Source: Palsa-892 sp035556215 (GTDB lineage: Bacteria > Pseudomonadota > Alphaproteobacteria > Rhizobiales > Xanthobacteraceae). Taken from it: a DNA stretch of 64,000 bases. The notes under the pieces are model-generated. The model was not told where the DNA came from, searched no databases, and saw only the letters and a list, made by a program, of their open reading frames with translations. Location of the stretch: contig DATMFI010000004.1 of NCBI GenBank assembly GCA_035556215.1, forward strand, positions 66,501 through 130,500. The letters are read 5' to 3'. Numbering within the stretch: the first letter of the stretch is position 1; each line of letters opens with the position of its first letter. A program made the position numbers and the translations under genes. Positions 25,143 to 33,876 of the stretch are shown here, one piece after another.

Positions 25143-25502
25143 GCGCGGGACGCCGGAGACTTGCCGGTCTCCACGGTCCATGTGCGAAAGGTGGGAAGCA
25201 CATGGAGTTGTACTCACCGCAGTCGCCGGTTCGTAACCGACGTCCCGCGCACGGTGTTTCTAGGCTTGCTCCGCGCGGCCCCCGGTGGTGTTACTTTGCT
25301 AACCACCGCTTTCGACGCTCAACACCGACTGACGGCCCGGATGAGTCCCCAGGTCGATGTCACCGGCGTCCGTGGCGAAGAGCCATCTTCGCCGGGAACA
25401 CGCAGCTTGGGCCGCGATGCAAAGGCTGCGAACCTTCGCAAAGCCACCGTTCCTCTCCCGCATCTCAAGACGCCTCCGGAGACGCCCCTCGTGGGAAAAG
25501 AC
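25143..25502 (-). ncRNA. Candidate structured non-coding RNA
   Basis: Multi-branched foldable region. A 10-bp perfect closing stem (25143-25152 with 25241-25250) encloses three hairpins: GGAGAC/GTCTCC (25155-25172), TCCATGTGC/GCACATGGA with a 12-nt loop (25177-25206), and CGGTT/AACCG (25227-25239). Outside it are GGTGG-TTA/TAA-CCACC (25284-25307), GGCGAAG/CTTCGCC (25374-25393) and TGCGAA/TTCGCA (25427-25440). A sigma70-like promoter just upstream on the minus strand sets the likely strand and start near 25502. No T-rich terminator seen at the far end, so the 3' end is a guess. It does not match tmRNA tag, RNase P or SRP RNA core motifs that I know. Confidence 0.4.
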
Positions 25503-25508
25503 AGAATG

Positions 25509-25536
25509 AATATAATCCTATTCATGCAAATGTCAA
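25509..25536 (-). promoter_or_regulatory. Sigma70-type promoter (minus strand)
   Basis: Perfect -35 TTGACA (25536-25531) and -10 TATATT (25514-25509), 16-nt spacer, reading into the structured region at 25502 and below. It is the best promoter match noticed in the window. The plus strand also shows TATAAT at 25511-25516 but with no matching -35. Confidence 0.6.
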
Positions 25537-25771
25537 GCGAAAGCATCCGGCCTCCGACAATTCCCGGCCCCGCCTTCCGGCTCTCTCTGCCGGCGTGAAT
25601 CGAACAGCGCCGCGCGCGGCGGATAGAACAGGAAAATCCGCCCCGGCGCGGTTATCCCCGATTTCGGAATGCGAAACGGGCGGAATGTCCGGGAGGCGCG
25701 GCTTGATGGGCCGAAACGCGCGTGCCATAGAATTCGCAAACAACGCATTTTTGCACGCGCGGAGGCGATTT

Positions 25772-26596
25772 ATGGGCCAAAAGGTCGGCTTGATGCATGG
25801 CAAGAAGGGGCTTGTCCTCGGCATCGCCAACAACCGCTCGATCGCCTGGGGCATCGCCAAGGCCTGTGCCGATCAGGGCGCTGAGCTCGGTTTCAGCTAT
25901 CAGGGCGACGCCCTGAAGAAGCGCGTCGAGCCGCTCGCCGCCGAAGTCGGCGCCAAGATCGTCGGGCATTGCGACGTGACGGATGCCGCGAGCATCGACG
26001 CGATCTTCGCCGAGTCGGACAGGCAGCTCGGCGATCTCGATTTCGTCGTCCATGCCATCGCCTTCTCCGACAAGGACGAGCTCGACGGGCGCTACGTCGA
26101 TACGAGCGCCGACAACTTCAACAAGTCGCTCGCCATCTCCTGCTATTCGTTCACCGCGATCGCGCAGCGCGCCGAGAAGCGCATGAACAACGGCGGCTCG
26201 CTCCTGACGCTGACCTATTACGGCGCCGAGAAATGGGTGCCGCATTACAACGTCATGGGTGTCGCCAAGGCGGCGCTGGAAGCGAGTGTGCGTTACCTTG
26301 CCGCCGATCTCGGCCCGAAGAACATTCGCGTCAACGCGCTCTCGGCCGGCCCGATCAAGACGCTGGCGGCGTCCGGCATCGGCGATTTCCGCTACATCCT
26401 GAAATGGAACGAGCTCAACACGCCGCTCCGCCGCAATGTCACGATCGACGAGGTGGGCGACGCGGGCGTCTATTTCCTCTCGGATCTTTCGCGCGGCGTC
26501 ACCGGCGAAGTGCAGCACATCGACGCCGGCTACCACATCGTCGGCATGAAGCATCCTGACGCCGCCGACATCAGCGTGGTGTCGTCGAAGGAGTAA
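25772..26596 (+). CDS. fabI: Enoyl-[acyl-carrier-protein] reductase (NADH)
   Basis: Last step of the fatty-acid elongation cycle, reducing enoyl-ACP. The 274-residue SDR-type protein has the FabI nucleotide start GLVLGIANNRSIAWGIAKA, the AIAFSDKDEL loop, and the catalytic Tyr-x6-Lys pattern in YNVMGVAK (near residues 165-172). SAGPIKTLAASGI is the usual substrate loop. The start is fixed by GGAGG at 25761. The frame is open far upstream but that part is non-coding. Confidence 0.95.
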   Translation: MGQKVGLMHGKKGLVLGIANNRSIAWGIAKACADQGAELGFSYQGDALKKRVEPLAAEVGAKIVGHCDVTDAASIDAIFAESDRQLGDLDFVVHAIAFSDKDELDGRYVDTSADNFNKSLAISCYSFTAIAQRAEKRMNNGGSLLTLTYYGAEKWVPHYNVMGVAKAALEASVRYLAADLGPKNIRVNALSAGPIKTLAASGIGDFRYILKWNELNTPLRRNVTIDEVGDAGVYFLSDLSRGVTGEVQHIDAGYHIVGMKHPDAADISVVSSKE

Positions 26597-26600
26597 AACG

Positions 26601-27026
26601 GTGGCGCCAATCCGCGCCGCCGGCGCTCTCGCTTTGCTGCTCGCCGCGGCGGCCGCCGCCGCCGCGCAGGACGCGCCGCACTTTTATCAAAGCGCCAATA
26701 TTTCGGCCGGCCGCGAAGGCCGCCTCACCTATTACGCCGCGCCCGACGCGACGTGCCACAAGAGCGCGGCGCCGAAAATCGAGATCCTCGGCGCGCCGTC
26801 CTACGGCAAGATCATCCTGCGGCCCGAGCGGCTGATGGCGCATGCCGGCGTGGTGCCGCCGCGGGCCTATGGCTGCCTCGGCCAGTTTGTCGATGCGGCG
26901 GCGGTGTTCTACAAACCGGCCGCACGCTATCGCGGCAGCGACCGCGCGGTGCTCCGCATCACCTTTCCGGCGGCGGACGGCACGGCGGTCACGCGCACCG
27001 ATGAAATCTTCATCAGCGTGCGCTGA
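26601..27026 (+). CDS. Exported hypothetical protein (141 residues)
   Basis: Small secreted protein with a GTG start four nt after the fabI stop. A signal peptide rich in Ala (ALALLLAAAAAAAA, cleavage after AQ near residue 23) precedes a soluble beta-rich domain with two cysteines (ATCHKS and YGCLG), possibly disulfide-bonded. The VFYKPAARYRGSDRAVLRITFP segment looks like an Ig-like or cadherin-like strand pattern. Family not recognised. Confidence 0.65.
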   Translation: MAPIRAAGALALLLAAAAAAAAQDAPHFYQSANISAGREGRLTYYAAPDATCHKSAAPKIEILGAPSYGKIILRPERLMAHAGVVPPRAYGCLGQFVDAAAVFYKPAARYRGSDRAVLRITFPAADGTAVTRTDEIFISVR

Positions 27027-27065
27027 CGGAACGAGAAGCCTCCGGACCAAGCCCCGCCAGAAATC

Positions 27066-27668
27066 ATGTCTCCTCCCACGCTCTATTACATCCGCCACGG
27101 CGAAACCGAATGGAACGCTTCGGGCCGCTTTCAGGGCTGGCAGGACATTCCGCTCAACGACAAGGGCCGCGCGCAGGCAAGGCAGGCGGGCGCGATCTTG
27201 CGCGATCTTCTGGCGCGCGAGCAGCGCGAACATGCGAGCCTGCCGTTTTTCGCAAGCCCCCTCGGGCGCGCGCGCGAGACGATGGAATTATTGCGCATCT
27301 CGCTCGGCGCGCCGCGCGAGGGCTATGCGCTCGAGGAGCGCTTGCGCGAGCTTGGCTTCGGCCGCTGGGAGGGCATGACGCTTGCCGAAATGGCGGCGGA
27401 TGACCCCGCGATCTTCGCGGCGCGCAACGCCGACAAGTGGGGCGTCGCCTCGCCCGAGGGCGAGAGCTACGCGGGCCTGCAGGCACGGGTCGGCAACTGG
27501 CTCGAATCGCTCGCGCAGGATGCGGCGGTGGTCGTGGCCCATGGCGGCACGATGCGGGCGCTGATGGTGGCGCGCGGGGTCGAAAGCGCGGCTGAAGCGG
27601 CCGAGCGCTATATCGAGCAGGGCGTCGTCTACGTTTTCGAAGGCAACCGGCTCACCAAATACGGTTAA
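27066..27668 (+). CDS. Histidine phosphatase family protein (GpmB-like)
   Basis: Phosphoglycerate-mutase-like phosphatase of 200 residues. The phosphohistidine motif RHGETEWN is at residues 10-17, the second Arg/Glu block SPLGRARET near 66-74, and the second catalytic His in VVAHGGTMRAL near 158. Substrate not determined; several family members act on small phosphates. It lies 40 nt after the secreted gene and 79 nt before aroC, all in the same direction. Confidence 0.9.
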   Translation: MSPPTLYYIRHGETEWNASGRFQGWQDIPLNDKGRAQARQAGAILRDLLAREQREHASLPFFASPLGRARETMELLRISLGAPREGYALEERLRELGFGRWEGMTLAEMAADDPAIFAARNADKWGVASPEGESYAGLQARVGNWLESLAQDAAVVVAHGGTMRALMVARGVESAAEAAERYIEQGVVYVFEGNRLTKYG

Positions 27669-27747
27669 GACGGCGCGCGTTTGCCCCTTGTTTGACCCCT
27701 GCCCGGGCCGCTCGTACAACGTTTCCGAAAATCGCAACGGGCTCAAT

Positions 27748-28863
27748 ATGTCGTTCAATACGTTCGGTCACCTGTTCCGCGTCACGACCTTCGGCGAGAG
27801 CCACGGGGTCGCGATCGGCTGCGTCGTCGACGGCTGCCCGCCGGGCCTGCCGCTGACGGCCGCCGACATTCAGCGCGATCTCGACCGCCGCCGCCCGGGC
27901 CAGAGCAAATACGTCACGCAGCGGCGCGAGCCCGACGCGGTGAAGATCCTCTCCGGCACCTACGAGAAGGACGGCATTGAAGTCACGACCGGCACGCCGA
28001 TCGCGCTCCTGATCGAGAATGTCGATGCGCGCTCGAAGGACTACAGCGAGATCGCCGACAAATACCGGCCTGGCCATGCCGATTACGTTTACGACATGAA
28101 ATACGGCGTGCGCGATCCGCGCGGCTCGGGCCGCGCGTCGGCACGCGAGACCGCCTCGCGCGTCGCGGCGGGCGCCGTCGCGCGCAAGGTGCTGCCGGAG
28201 GTGAAGGTCCGCGCGGCGCTGGTGCAGATGGGCAAGATCAAGATCGATCGCGCCAACTGGGACTGGAACGAGGTCGGCAACAATCCGTTCTTCTGCCCGG
28301 ACGCCAAAGCCGCGAAGCAAATGGAAGAATATCTCGACGGCATCCGCAAAAGCGGCTCGTCCATCGGCGCGGTGATCGAAGTCATCGCCGAGAACGTGCC
28401 GCCCACGCTCGGCAGTCCGATCTACGGCAAACTCGATGCCGAGATCGCGAGCGCGCTGATGAGCATCAACGCCGTCAAGGGCGTCGAGATCGGCGCGGGC
28501 TTTGGCGCGGCCGAACTCACCGGCGAGGAAAACGCCGACGAAATGCGCATCTCGAACGACGGCACGCCGAAATTCCTCTCGAACCACGCGGGCGGCATTT
28601 TGGGCGGCATTTCGACCGGCGCGCCGGTCGTCGCGCGCTTCGCGGTGAAGCCGACCTCCTCCATCCTTACGCCGCGCAAGACGGTGGACCGCTACGGCGC
28701 GGAGACCGATGTTTCCACCAAGGGCCGCCACGATCCTTGCGTCGGCATTCGCGCGGTGCCGATCGGGGAAGCGATGCTCGCCTGCGTGCTCGCCGATCAA
28801 TTCCTGCGCCATCGCGGGCAAGTCGGCTGCGAACCGGCGCGCTGGCCGTTCCCGAAGAAGTGA
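27748..28863 (+). CDS. aroC: Chorismate synthase
   Basis: Final shikimate-pathway enzyme: EPSP to chorismate, using reduced FMN. The 371-residue protein starts MSFNTFGHLFRVTTFGESHG, which carries the first signature; GSGRASARETASRVAAGA (second signature) and RHDPCVGIRAVPIGEAM (third) are complete. ATG at 27748 is used, since homologues start there; the frame runs 20 codons further upstream. ribB follows after 5 nt. Confidence 0.97.
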   Translation: MSFNTFGHLFRVTTFGESHGVAIGCVVDGCPPGLPLTAADIQRDLDRRRPGQSKYVTQRREPDAVKILSGTYEKDGIEVTTGTPIALLIENVDARSKDYSEIADKYRPGHADYVYDMKYGVRDPRGSGRASARETASRVAAGAVARKVLPEVKVRAALVQMGKIKIDRANWDWNEVGNNPFFCPDAKAAKQMEEYLDGIRKSGSSIGAVIEVIAENVPPTLGSPIYGKLDAEIASALMSINAVKGVEIGAGFGAAELTGEENADEMRISNDGTPKFLSNHAGGILGGISTGAPVVARFAVKPTSSILTPRKTVDRYGAETDVSTKGRHDPCVGIRAVPIGEAMLACVLADQFLRHRGQVGCEPARWPFPKK

Positions 28864-28868
28864 AAGCA

Positions 28869-29963
28869 ATGACCGAAGATACGCAAAACGCCATGGAAGC
28901 GGCGATCGCCGCCTTTGCACGCGGCGAACTCGTCGTCGTCACCGACGACGACGACCGCGAGAACGAGGGCGATCTCTTCATCGCCGCTTCGCTCTGCACG
29001 CCGGACAAGATGGCGTTTCTCATTCGCCACACCTCCGGCATCGTCTGCACGCCGGTGACGCCCGACGAAGCGCGGCGGCTACAGCTCTCGCCGATGGTGT
29101 CGGCGAACGACGCGCCGCTCGGCACCGCCTTCACCGTCTCGATCGACGTCAAGCACGGCATGAATACCGGGATCTCCGCCGAGGAGCGCACCAATACGGC
29201 GCGCGCGCTCGCCAATCCCAATATGGGCGCCGCCGATTTCGTGCGCCCCGGCCATGTGTTTCCGCTGATCGCGCGCGAGGGCGGCGTGTTGATGCGCTCG
29301 GGCCATACCGAGGCTTGCGTCGATCTGTGCAAGCTCGCGGGCCTGCCGCCGGTCGGCGTTCTGGCCGAGCTCGTCAACGACGACGGCACGGTGATGCGGG
29401 GTCCCGCCGTCACCGCCTTCGCCAGGCAGCACAAGCTCGCGCAGGTCTCGATCGCCGAGATGATCGCCTTCCGGCAGGCGCGCGAAAAGCTCGTCGAGCA
29501 CGTCGCGACCTTCCCGATCAAGACCGAGATCGGCGAACTCACCGGCCATGCTTACGTCACGCCGTTCGACGCCGTGCATCACATGGCCTTCGTTTACGGC
29601 AAGATCGGCGACGGCAAGAACGTCCCGGCGCGGCTGCACCGCGCCGACGTCATCGACGACGTCTTCGCCGGCGGCAAGACGATCCATAATGCGCTCAAGC
29701 GCTTCAAGGCCGAAGGCCGCGGCGTGCTCGTGTATCTGCGCGACGGCACCGCGGGCGTGCCGGTCGTCAAGCACGAGAGCGAAAAGACCTCGGCGACGGC
29801 CGCCGCGCGCGACCGGCAATGGCGCGAGATCGGGCTCGGCGCGCAGATCCTGCGCGATCTCGGCATTTCCTCGATCCGGCTGCTGTCGTCCAGCAAACGC
29901 ACTTATGTGGGCCTTGCCGGTTTCGGCATCGAGATCGTCGCCACCGAAACGCTCGAAGGCTGA
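28869..29963 (+). CDS. ribB: 3,4-Dihydroxy-2-butanone-4-phosphate synthase with degenerate GTP-cyclohydrolase-II-like domain
   Basis: Makes the four-carbon riboflavin precursor from ribulose 5-phosphate. The N-terminal DHBP synthase domain (about residues 1-200) is intact: DDDDRENEGDL, TEACVDL and the HTSGIV block. The C-terminal domain (about 205-364) aligns with GTP cyclohydrolase II but lacks its zinc-binding Cys cluster (a Cys-free ARLHRADVIDDVF replaces the usual region), so cyclohydrolase activity is unlikely. Such fusions are common in this class. Translational spacing to aroC suggests one operon. Confidence 0.93.
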   Translation: MTEDTQNAMEAAIAAFARGELVVVTDDDDRENEGDLFIAASLCTPDKMAFLIRHTSGIVCTPVTPDEARRLQLSPMVSANDAPLGTAFTVSIDVKHGMNTGISAEERTNTARALANPNMGAADFVRPGHVFPLIAREGGVLMRSGHTEACVDLCKLAGLPPVGVLAELVNDDGTVMRGPAVTAFARQHKLAQVSIAEMIAFRQAREKLVEHVATFPIKTEIGELTGHAYVTPFDAVHHMAFVYGKIGDGKNVPARLHRADVIDDVFAGGKTIHNALKRFKAEGRGVLVYLRDGTAGVPVVKHESEKTSATAAARDRQWREIGLGAQILRDLGISSIRLLSSSKRTYVGLAGFGIEIVATETLEG

Positions 29964-30059
29964 CCCGTTTACCTCTTACCCGCGCCCTACCCCCGCCTTG
30001 GTGGCGCCGCGAAGCCGTGGCAGCATGGCTGATCGCGGCTTTGACGGGAGTCGGCGACG

Positions 30060-30884
30060 ATGCGGAAGCTCCTCTGGCCCAGCCTGATGACTCTGCTGCT
30101 TGCGGCAGCGACGGCGGCGAGTGCCGCAACCCCCGTTACGCGCGATAGCCAGGTCGACGTCGAACTGGTGCTTGCCGTCGATATCTCGTTCTCGATGGAC
30201 AGCGACGAGCAGGAATTGCAGCGCGACGGCTATATCAGCGCGCTCACTTCGCGCGAATTTCTCGACGCCGTGCGCAAGGGGCCGACCGGCCGCATCGCCG
30301 TTACCTATGTCGAATGGGCAGGCTCGCACGATCAGCGCGTCATCGTGCCCTGGCAGGTGATCGACGGGCCGGAAGCGGCCGATGCATTCGTCGAAACGCT
30401 CACCCGCTCGCCGACGCGGCGCGCCTCGCGCACCTCGATCTCGGGGGCGCTGCGCTTTTCAGCCGCGCTGTTCGACGACTCGCCGTTCAAGGGGCTGCGC
30501 AAGGTGATCGACGTCTCGGGCGACGGCACCAACAACCAGGGCGAGATCGTCACCCCCGTGCGCGATGCGACGGTCGCGAAGGGCATCACCATCAACGGCC
30601 TGCCGATCATGCTGAAGGAAAGCAATGTCGGCTTTCTCGATATCCCGAACCTCGACGAATATTACGAGGACTGCGTGATCGGCGGCGTCGGCTCGTTTTC
30701 GGTGCCGGCGCGCGGCAAGGCGCAATTCATCGACGCGATCCGCAAGAAACTGCTGCTCGAAGTCGCCGGCAGGATGCCGGAGCCCGAGGCGCCGCGCGCC
30801 ATCCCGGTTTCGGCCGACAAGCCGCGCGTCTCCTGCACCATTGGCGAGAAAATGTGGAGCGAGCGCTGGGGGACGGATCATTAG
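30060..30884 (+). CDS. Exported DUF1194 (VWA-like) protein
   Basis: Secreted protein of 274 residues. The signal peptide (LLWPSLMTLLLAAATAASA) precedes a von-Willebrand-A-like domain with a metal-site motif DISFSMDSDE (DxSxS, near residues 41-45) and DVSGDGTNNQG near 150. DUF1194 proteins are periplasmic and poorly characterised; the MIDAS motif suggests metal-dependent ligand binding. Start MRKLLWPSLM follows GGGAGTCGGCG. It is followed by an inverted-repeat element and the convergent methyltransferase. Confidence 0.88.
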   Translation: MRKLLWPSLMTLLLAAATAASAATPVTRDSQVDVELVLAVDISFSMDSDEQELQRDGYISALTSREFLDAVRKGPTGRIAVTYVEWAGSHDQRVIVPWQVIDGPEAADAFVETLTRSPTRRASRTSISGALRFSAALFDDSPFKGLRKVIDVSGDGTNNQGEIVTPVRDATVAKGITINGLPIMLKESNVGFLDIPNLDEYYEDCVIGGVGSFSVPARGKAQFIDAIRKKLLLEVAGRMPEPEAPRAIPVSADKPRVSCTIGEKMWSERWGTDH

Positions 30885-30889
30885 GCTCC

Positions 30890-30940
30890 CCGGCCGTCAT
30901 GGCCGGGCATGGCCGGGCTTGGCCGGGCCATGACGGCCGG
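30890..30940. repeat. REP-like palindromic intergenic element
   Basis: Arms CCGGCCGTCATGGCC (30890-30904) and GGCCATGACGGCCGG (30926-30940) are perfect 15-bp complements around a loop that repeats ATGGCCGGGC. The CCGGCCATGACG core recurs in the element at 37489-37615, so both belong to one dispersed family. It lies between convergent genes and may also end transcripts. Confidence 0.75.
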
Positions 30941-30951
30941 ACGTGACAATG

Positions 30952-32205
30952 TCAGCGTTCAAATATTCCGGCCAGTTCGACATGCGCCGAGTAGCGGAAC
31001 TGATCGACAGGCGTCACGCGCGACAGGCGATAACCTGCATCGACGAGAATGCGCGCGTCGCGCGCGAAGGTCGCGGGGCTGCAGGAGACGTAAATCACCT
31101 TGCCGATTTTCGTGCGCGCAAGCTCTCTCGCCTGCATCTCGGCGCCCTGGCGCGGCGGATCGAGCACGACGAGATCGCAGCCTTTCAGTTCGGCCGCGGC
31201 CAGCGGACGGCGAAAGAGATCGCGCGCGATGGTTTCAATGGGCTTCAGCCCCGGCGCTTTGGCGGCTTCGCGCAGCGCATTCACCGCGGGCGCGTCGCTG
31301 TCGGCGGCGAGCACCTTGGCGCGCTCCGCAAGCCGCAGGGCGAATGTGCCAATGCCGCAAAAGAGATCGGCGACTTTCCTCGCCTTGCCCGCCGCTTCCA
31401 GCACGAGCCGCGCGAGCGTGTCTTCGCCCGCTTGCGTCGCCTGCAGGAAGCTCCCCGGCGGCAGCACGACGCGGGCGCGGCCAACGGTGATCGCCGGAGA
31501 CGTAAGCTGCGTCACCATCTCGCCGTGGCGGGTGATGCGCGCGAGCTTCTCGTCCGCCGCGAGCTGCGCGAGCGCCGAAGTCATTTTGCGGTCGATCGGG
31601 CCTGAGCCGCGCACATCGAGGTCGAGCCCGCCTTCGGTCGCGGTGAAATGAAGGTCCAGCGGCTTGTCGCGCGGCGCGAGAATTTCGGCGGCGCGGTGGC
31701 CGATGGCGAAAATATTTTTCAGCGCGGGCGCGAGCACCGGGCACTCGTCAATGGGAACGATCATGTGCGAGCGGCGGCCGGCAAAACCCACGGCAAGGCT
31801 CTTGCCTTTATCGCTGCCCACGCCGCGCCTTGCATGGAGCACCGCGCGGCGGCGGCCTTCGCCGTGGGCGTCGATCAGCGGCGCGATTTCGGTTTCAACG
31901 CCTTCCTGCGCAAGCGCGGCGGCGACCAGCGCGTGCTTCCAGGCGCGATAGCCGTCCACCTGCCAGTGCTGCAAGGCGCAGCCGCCGCAAGTGCCGAAAT
32001 ACGGGCAGACCGGCGCAATGCGCGCGGCGCTCGGCTTCACGACCTTCACGAGCCGAGCGCGCTCGCCATCCGGTTCGATCTCGGCCGTCTCGCCCGGCAG
32101 CGTATAGGGCACGAAAACGCGGCCCGCGCGGGTGACGGCAATGCCGTCGCCCTGATGGCCGACATGATCGATTTCCACCCGATCGATTCTGGAGCGCTCA
32201 GACAT
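30952..32205 (-). CDS. Class I SAM-dependent 23S rRNA m5U methyltransferase (RlmD/TrmA-like, 4Fe-4S)
   Basis: RNA uridine-5-methyltransferase, 417 residues. An N-terminal TRAM domain (about 1-65) is followed by an iron-sulfur cluster motif CPYFGTCGGC (about 69-78) with a further Cys in DECPVL, the SAM-binding DLFCGIGTFAL near residue 274, and the catalytic Cys in YVSCSPATFARD near 375. This layout is that of RlmD/RumA-type enzymes that methylate 23S rRNA. In related genomes it sits near dxs, as here. Specific target not decidable from sequence. Confidence 0.92.
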   Translation of the reverse strand: MSERSRIDRVEIDHVGHQGDGIAVTRAGRVFVPYTLPGETAEIEPDGERARLVKVVKPSAARIAPVCPYFGTCGGCALQHWQVDGYRAWKHALVAAALAQEGVETEIAPLIDAHGEGRRRAVLHARRGVGSDKGKSLAVGFAGRRSHMIVPIDECPVLAPALKNIFAIGHRAAEILAPRDKPLDLHFTATEGGLDLDVRGSGPIDRKMTSALAQLAADEKLARITRHGEMVTQLTSPAITVGRARVVLPPGSFLQATQAGEDTLARLVLEAAGKARKVADLFCGIGTFALRLAERAKVLAADSDAPAVNALREAAKAPGLKPIETIARDLFRRPLAAAELKGCDLVVLDPPRQGAEMQARELARTKIGKVIYVSCSPATFARDARILVDAGYRLSRVTPVDQFRYSAHVELAGIFER

Positions 32206-32246
32206 AAGGCGCGGCTCTACGGGTGAAACGCGCCGCCGTCCAGCCC

Positions 32247-33677
32247 TCAGGCGACGCCGCGCGCCATTTCGGCGCCGGCCGGCAGGCCCTTCGCGGTCAG
32301 GCGCTGGAAGCGCCAGACGAGCAGCGCGGCATAGACGATGAGGCCGAGGGTCAGCCCGATCCAGATGCCCGGCGCGCGATAGCCGAAGGTGAAGGCCAGA
32401 AGATAGGCCGACACAAAGCCGACCAGCCAGAAGCTCAGCGCCGCGTAAATCAGCGGCACGCGCGTATCGTTGAGCCCGCGCAGCGCACCGAGCGCGACCG
32501 TCTGCAAACCGTCGAAGACGAAGAAGCCCGCGCCCATGCCGAGCAAAAGCGAAGCGAGCAAAATCGTTTCGGGATGGGCCGACGATTCATTCAGGAAGAA
32601 AAACGGAATCGTGCCGCGCGTCAGCGCAACGACGATCGCCATCGTCAGCATGAAAGCGGCACTCAAAATGAGCGCCGCAAAACCGGCGCGGCGCGCGGCC
32701 TCCGGTTCGAAGCGGCCGACGGCATGGCCGACGCGCACGGTCGCGGCCATCGAGATGCCGAACGGCACCATGAACATGATCGACGCGACCTGGATGGCGA
32801 TCTGATGCGCGGCGAGCGCCTCGGTGCCGATCCAGCCCATCAGCAAACTCGCGCAGGCGAACAGGCCGAATTCGAGCAGAAAACTGCCCGAGATCGGCAG
32901 GCCGACGGCCAGGAGGCGCACGAACAGCGCGCTGTCGAAGCGCCAGAATTTTCCGAGCACGCGGTATTTTTTGAACGGCCGCATGGCGTAGCACATCCAG
33001 ATCAGCGCGGCGCACATCAGGATATTGATCGCGGTCGTCGCGACACCGGCGCCGAGGATGCCGAGCCTGGGCATGCCGAAGACGCCGTTGATCATGCCGT
33101 AGGCCAGCACGGCATTGGCCGGAATCGCGGCGAGCGTCACCCACAATGCCGGTTCAGGCCGGTTCACCGCGCTCATGAAGTTGCGGATGGCGATATAGCC
33201 CCAGGCCGGAACGAGGCTCCAGCCGAGGCCCGCGAGATATTGCTGCGCGAGCGCCGCCGTTTGCGGCTCCTGGCCCGCGAGCAGAAGGAATTCCTCGCCA
33301 TACATTTGCAGAATGCTGAGCGGCAGGCCGAACAGCACCGAGGCCCAAAGGCCCACGCGCAGCGCACGGCGCACCATGCGCGGCTCGCGCGCGCCATAGG
33401 CTTGCGCGGCGAGCGGCGCCACCGCCGAGACGAAACCCATGCCGGCGACGAAGGCGACGAACAGCACGATCTGGCCGAGCGCCGCCGCGGCGATGGCGGC
33501 GTCGCCGAGGCGGCCGATCATCGCAAGATCGGTCGTCATCATCGCGACCTGGCCGAGCTGCGTCAGCGCGATCGGCAGCGAGAGCCTGACCGTCTCGATC
33601 ATCTCTTCGCGCCAGAGCGCAAGGCGCGGCGAGCGCGCAGCCGGTATCGTCATCGGGGCCGTCATCGCGGGGACCAT
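32247..33677 (-). CDS. MATE-family multidrug/cation efflux transporter
   Basis: Inner-membrane antiporter of the MATE family, 476 residues with about twelve hydrophobic segments. Family blocks include PIALTQLGQVAMMTTDLAMIGRLGD near the N-terminus and PVSGSF-like PISGSFLLEFGLFACASLLMG in the second half. It expels organic cations against a Na+ or H+ gradient. Start at residue MVPAMTAP, with several in-frame Met codons nearby, so the exact start may be a few codons in. Confidence 0.93.
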   Translation of the reverse strand: MVPAMTAPMTIPAARSPRLALWREEMIETVRLSLPIALTQLGQVAMMTTDLAMIGRLGDAAIAAAALGQIVLFVAFVAGMGFVSAVAPLAAQAYGAREPRMVRRALRVGLWASVLFGLPLSILQMYGEEFLLLAGQEPQTAALAQQYLAGLGWSLVPAWGYIAIRNFMSAVNRPEPALWVTLAAIPANAVLAYGMINGVFGMPRLGILGAGVATTAINILMCAALIWMCYAMRPFKKYRVLGKFWRFDSALFVRLLAVGLPISGSFLLEFGLFACASLLMGWIGTEALAAHQIAIQVASIMFMVPFGISMAATVRVGHAVGRFEPEAARRAGFAALILSAAFMLTMAIVVALTRGTIPFFFLNESSAHPETILLASLLLGMGAGFFVFDGLQTVALGALRGLNDTRVPLIYAALSFWLVGFVSAYLLAFTFGYRAPGIWIGLTLGLIVYAALLVWRFQRLTAKGLPAGAEMARGVA

Positions 33678-33706
33678 AGTGGTTATTGCGGCAAGACAAA
33701 GGTTGC

Positions 33707-33754
33707 TTGAAAGGCCGGCTGGAAGGCCGCATGAAAGGCCGCGTGAAAGACCGA
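33707..33754. repeat. Degenerate 12-bp tandem repeat
   Basis: Four contiguous units: TTGAAAGGCCGG, CTGGAAGGCCGC, ATGAAAGGCCGC and GTGAAAGACCGA. They lie 30 nt upstream of the MATE gene on the minus strand and before the exported gene on the plus strand. Consensus NTGAAAGGCCGC. Confidence 0.7.
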
Positions 33755-33876
33755 GCGAAGACGGAAGGAAAGATCGAGCGGTATATCGGCATGATGGAGC
33801 GGCAAAACCTTCTTTGCCGCTCGCTCACCCGGTGCTAAAGAACCGCCCATCTGTTACCCCGAATTGGAGAACGCCG

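Larger units (their letters stand above)
24953..25771. other. Long non-coding interval between dnaJ-like gene and fabI
   Basis: About 820 nt without a credible protein gene. Long frames cross it (for example 25013 onward in the fabI frame) but their products have no protein-like composition. The part from 25140 to 25540 is dense in perfect short hairpins and ends in a good minus-strand promoter (see separate entries). The last 200 nt hold the fabI leader. Confidence 0.7.

Noticed and set aside
25143..25502. tmRNA, RNase P or SRP RNA at the structured locus
   Set aside because: No tag sequence coding for an AN(D/E)-type peptide, no GAGGAAAGTCC RNase P core and no SRP tetraloop block were found; kept only as an unassigned RNA candidate.
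25013..25771. N-terminal extension of fabI or a separate gene in the open frame from 25013
   Set aside because: The frame is open but rich in Arg/Ser/Pro without protein-like composition; FabI homologues start at the ATG at 25772, which has a strong GGAGG.
32247..33710. Large plus-strand open frame opposite the MATE gene (32223-33710)
   Set aside because: Arg/Ala/Glu-rich shadow of the real membrane-protein gene; typical of GC-rich antisense frames.
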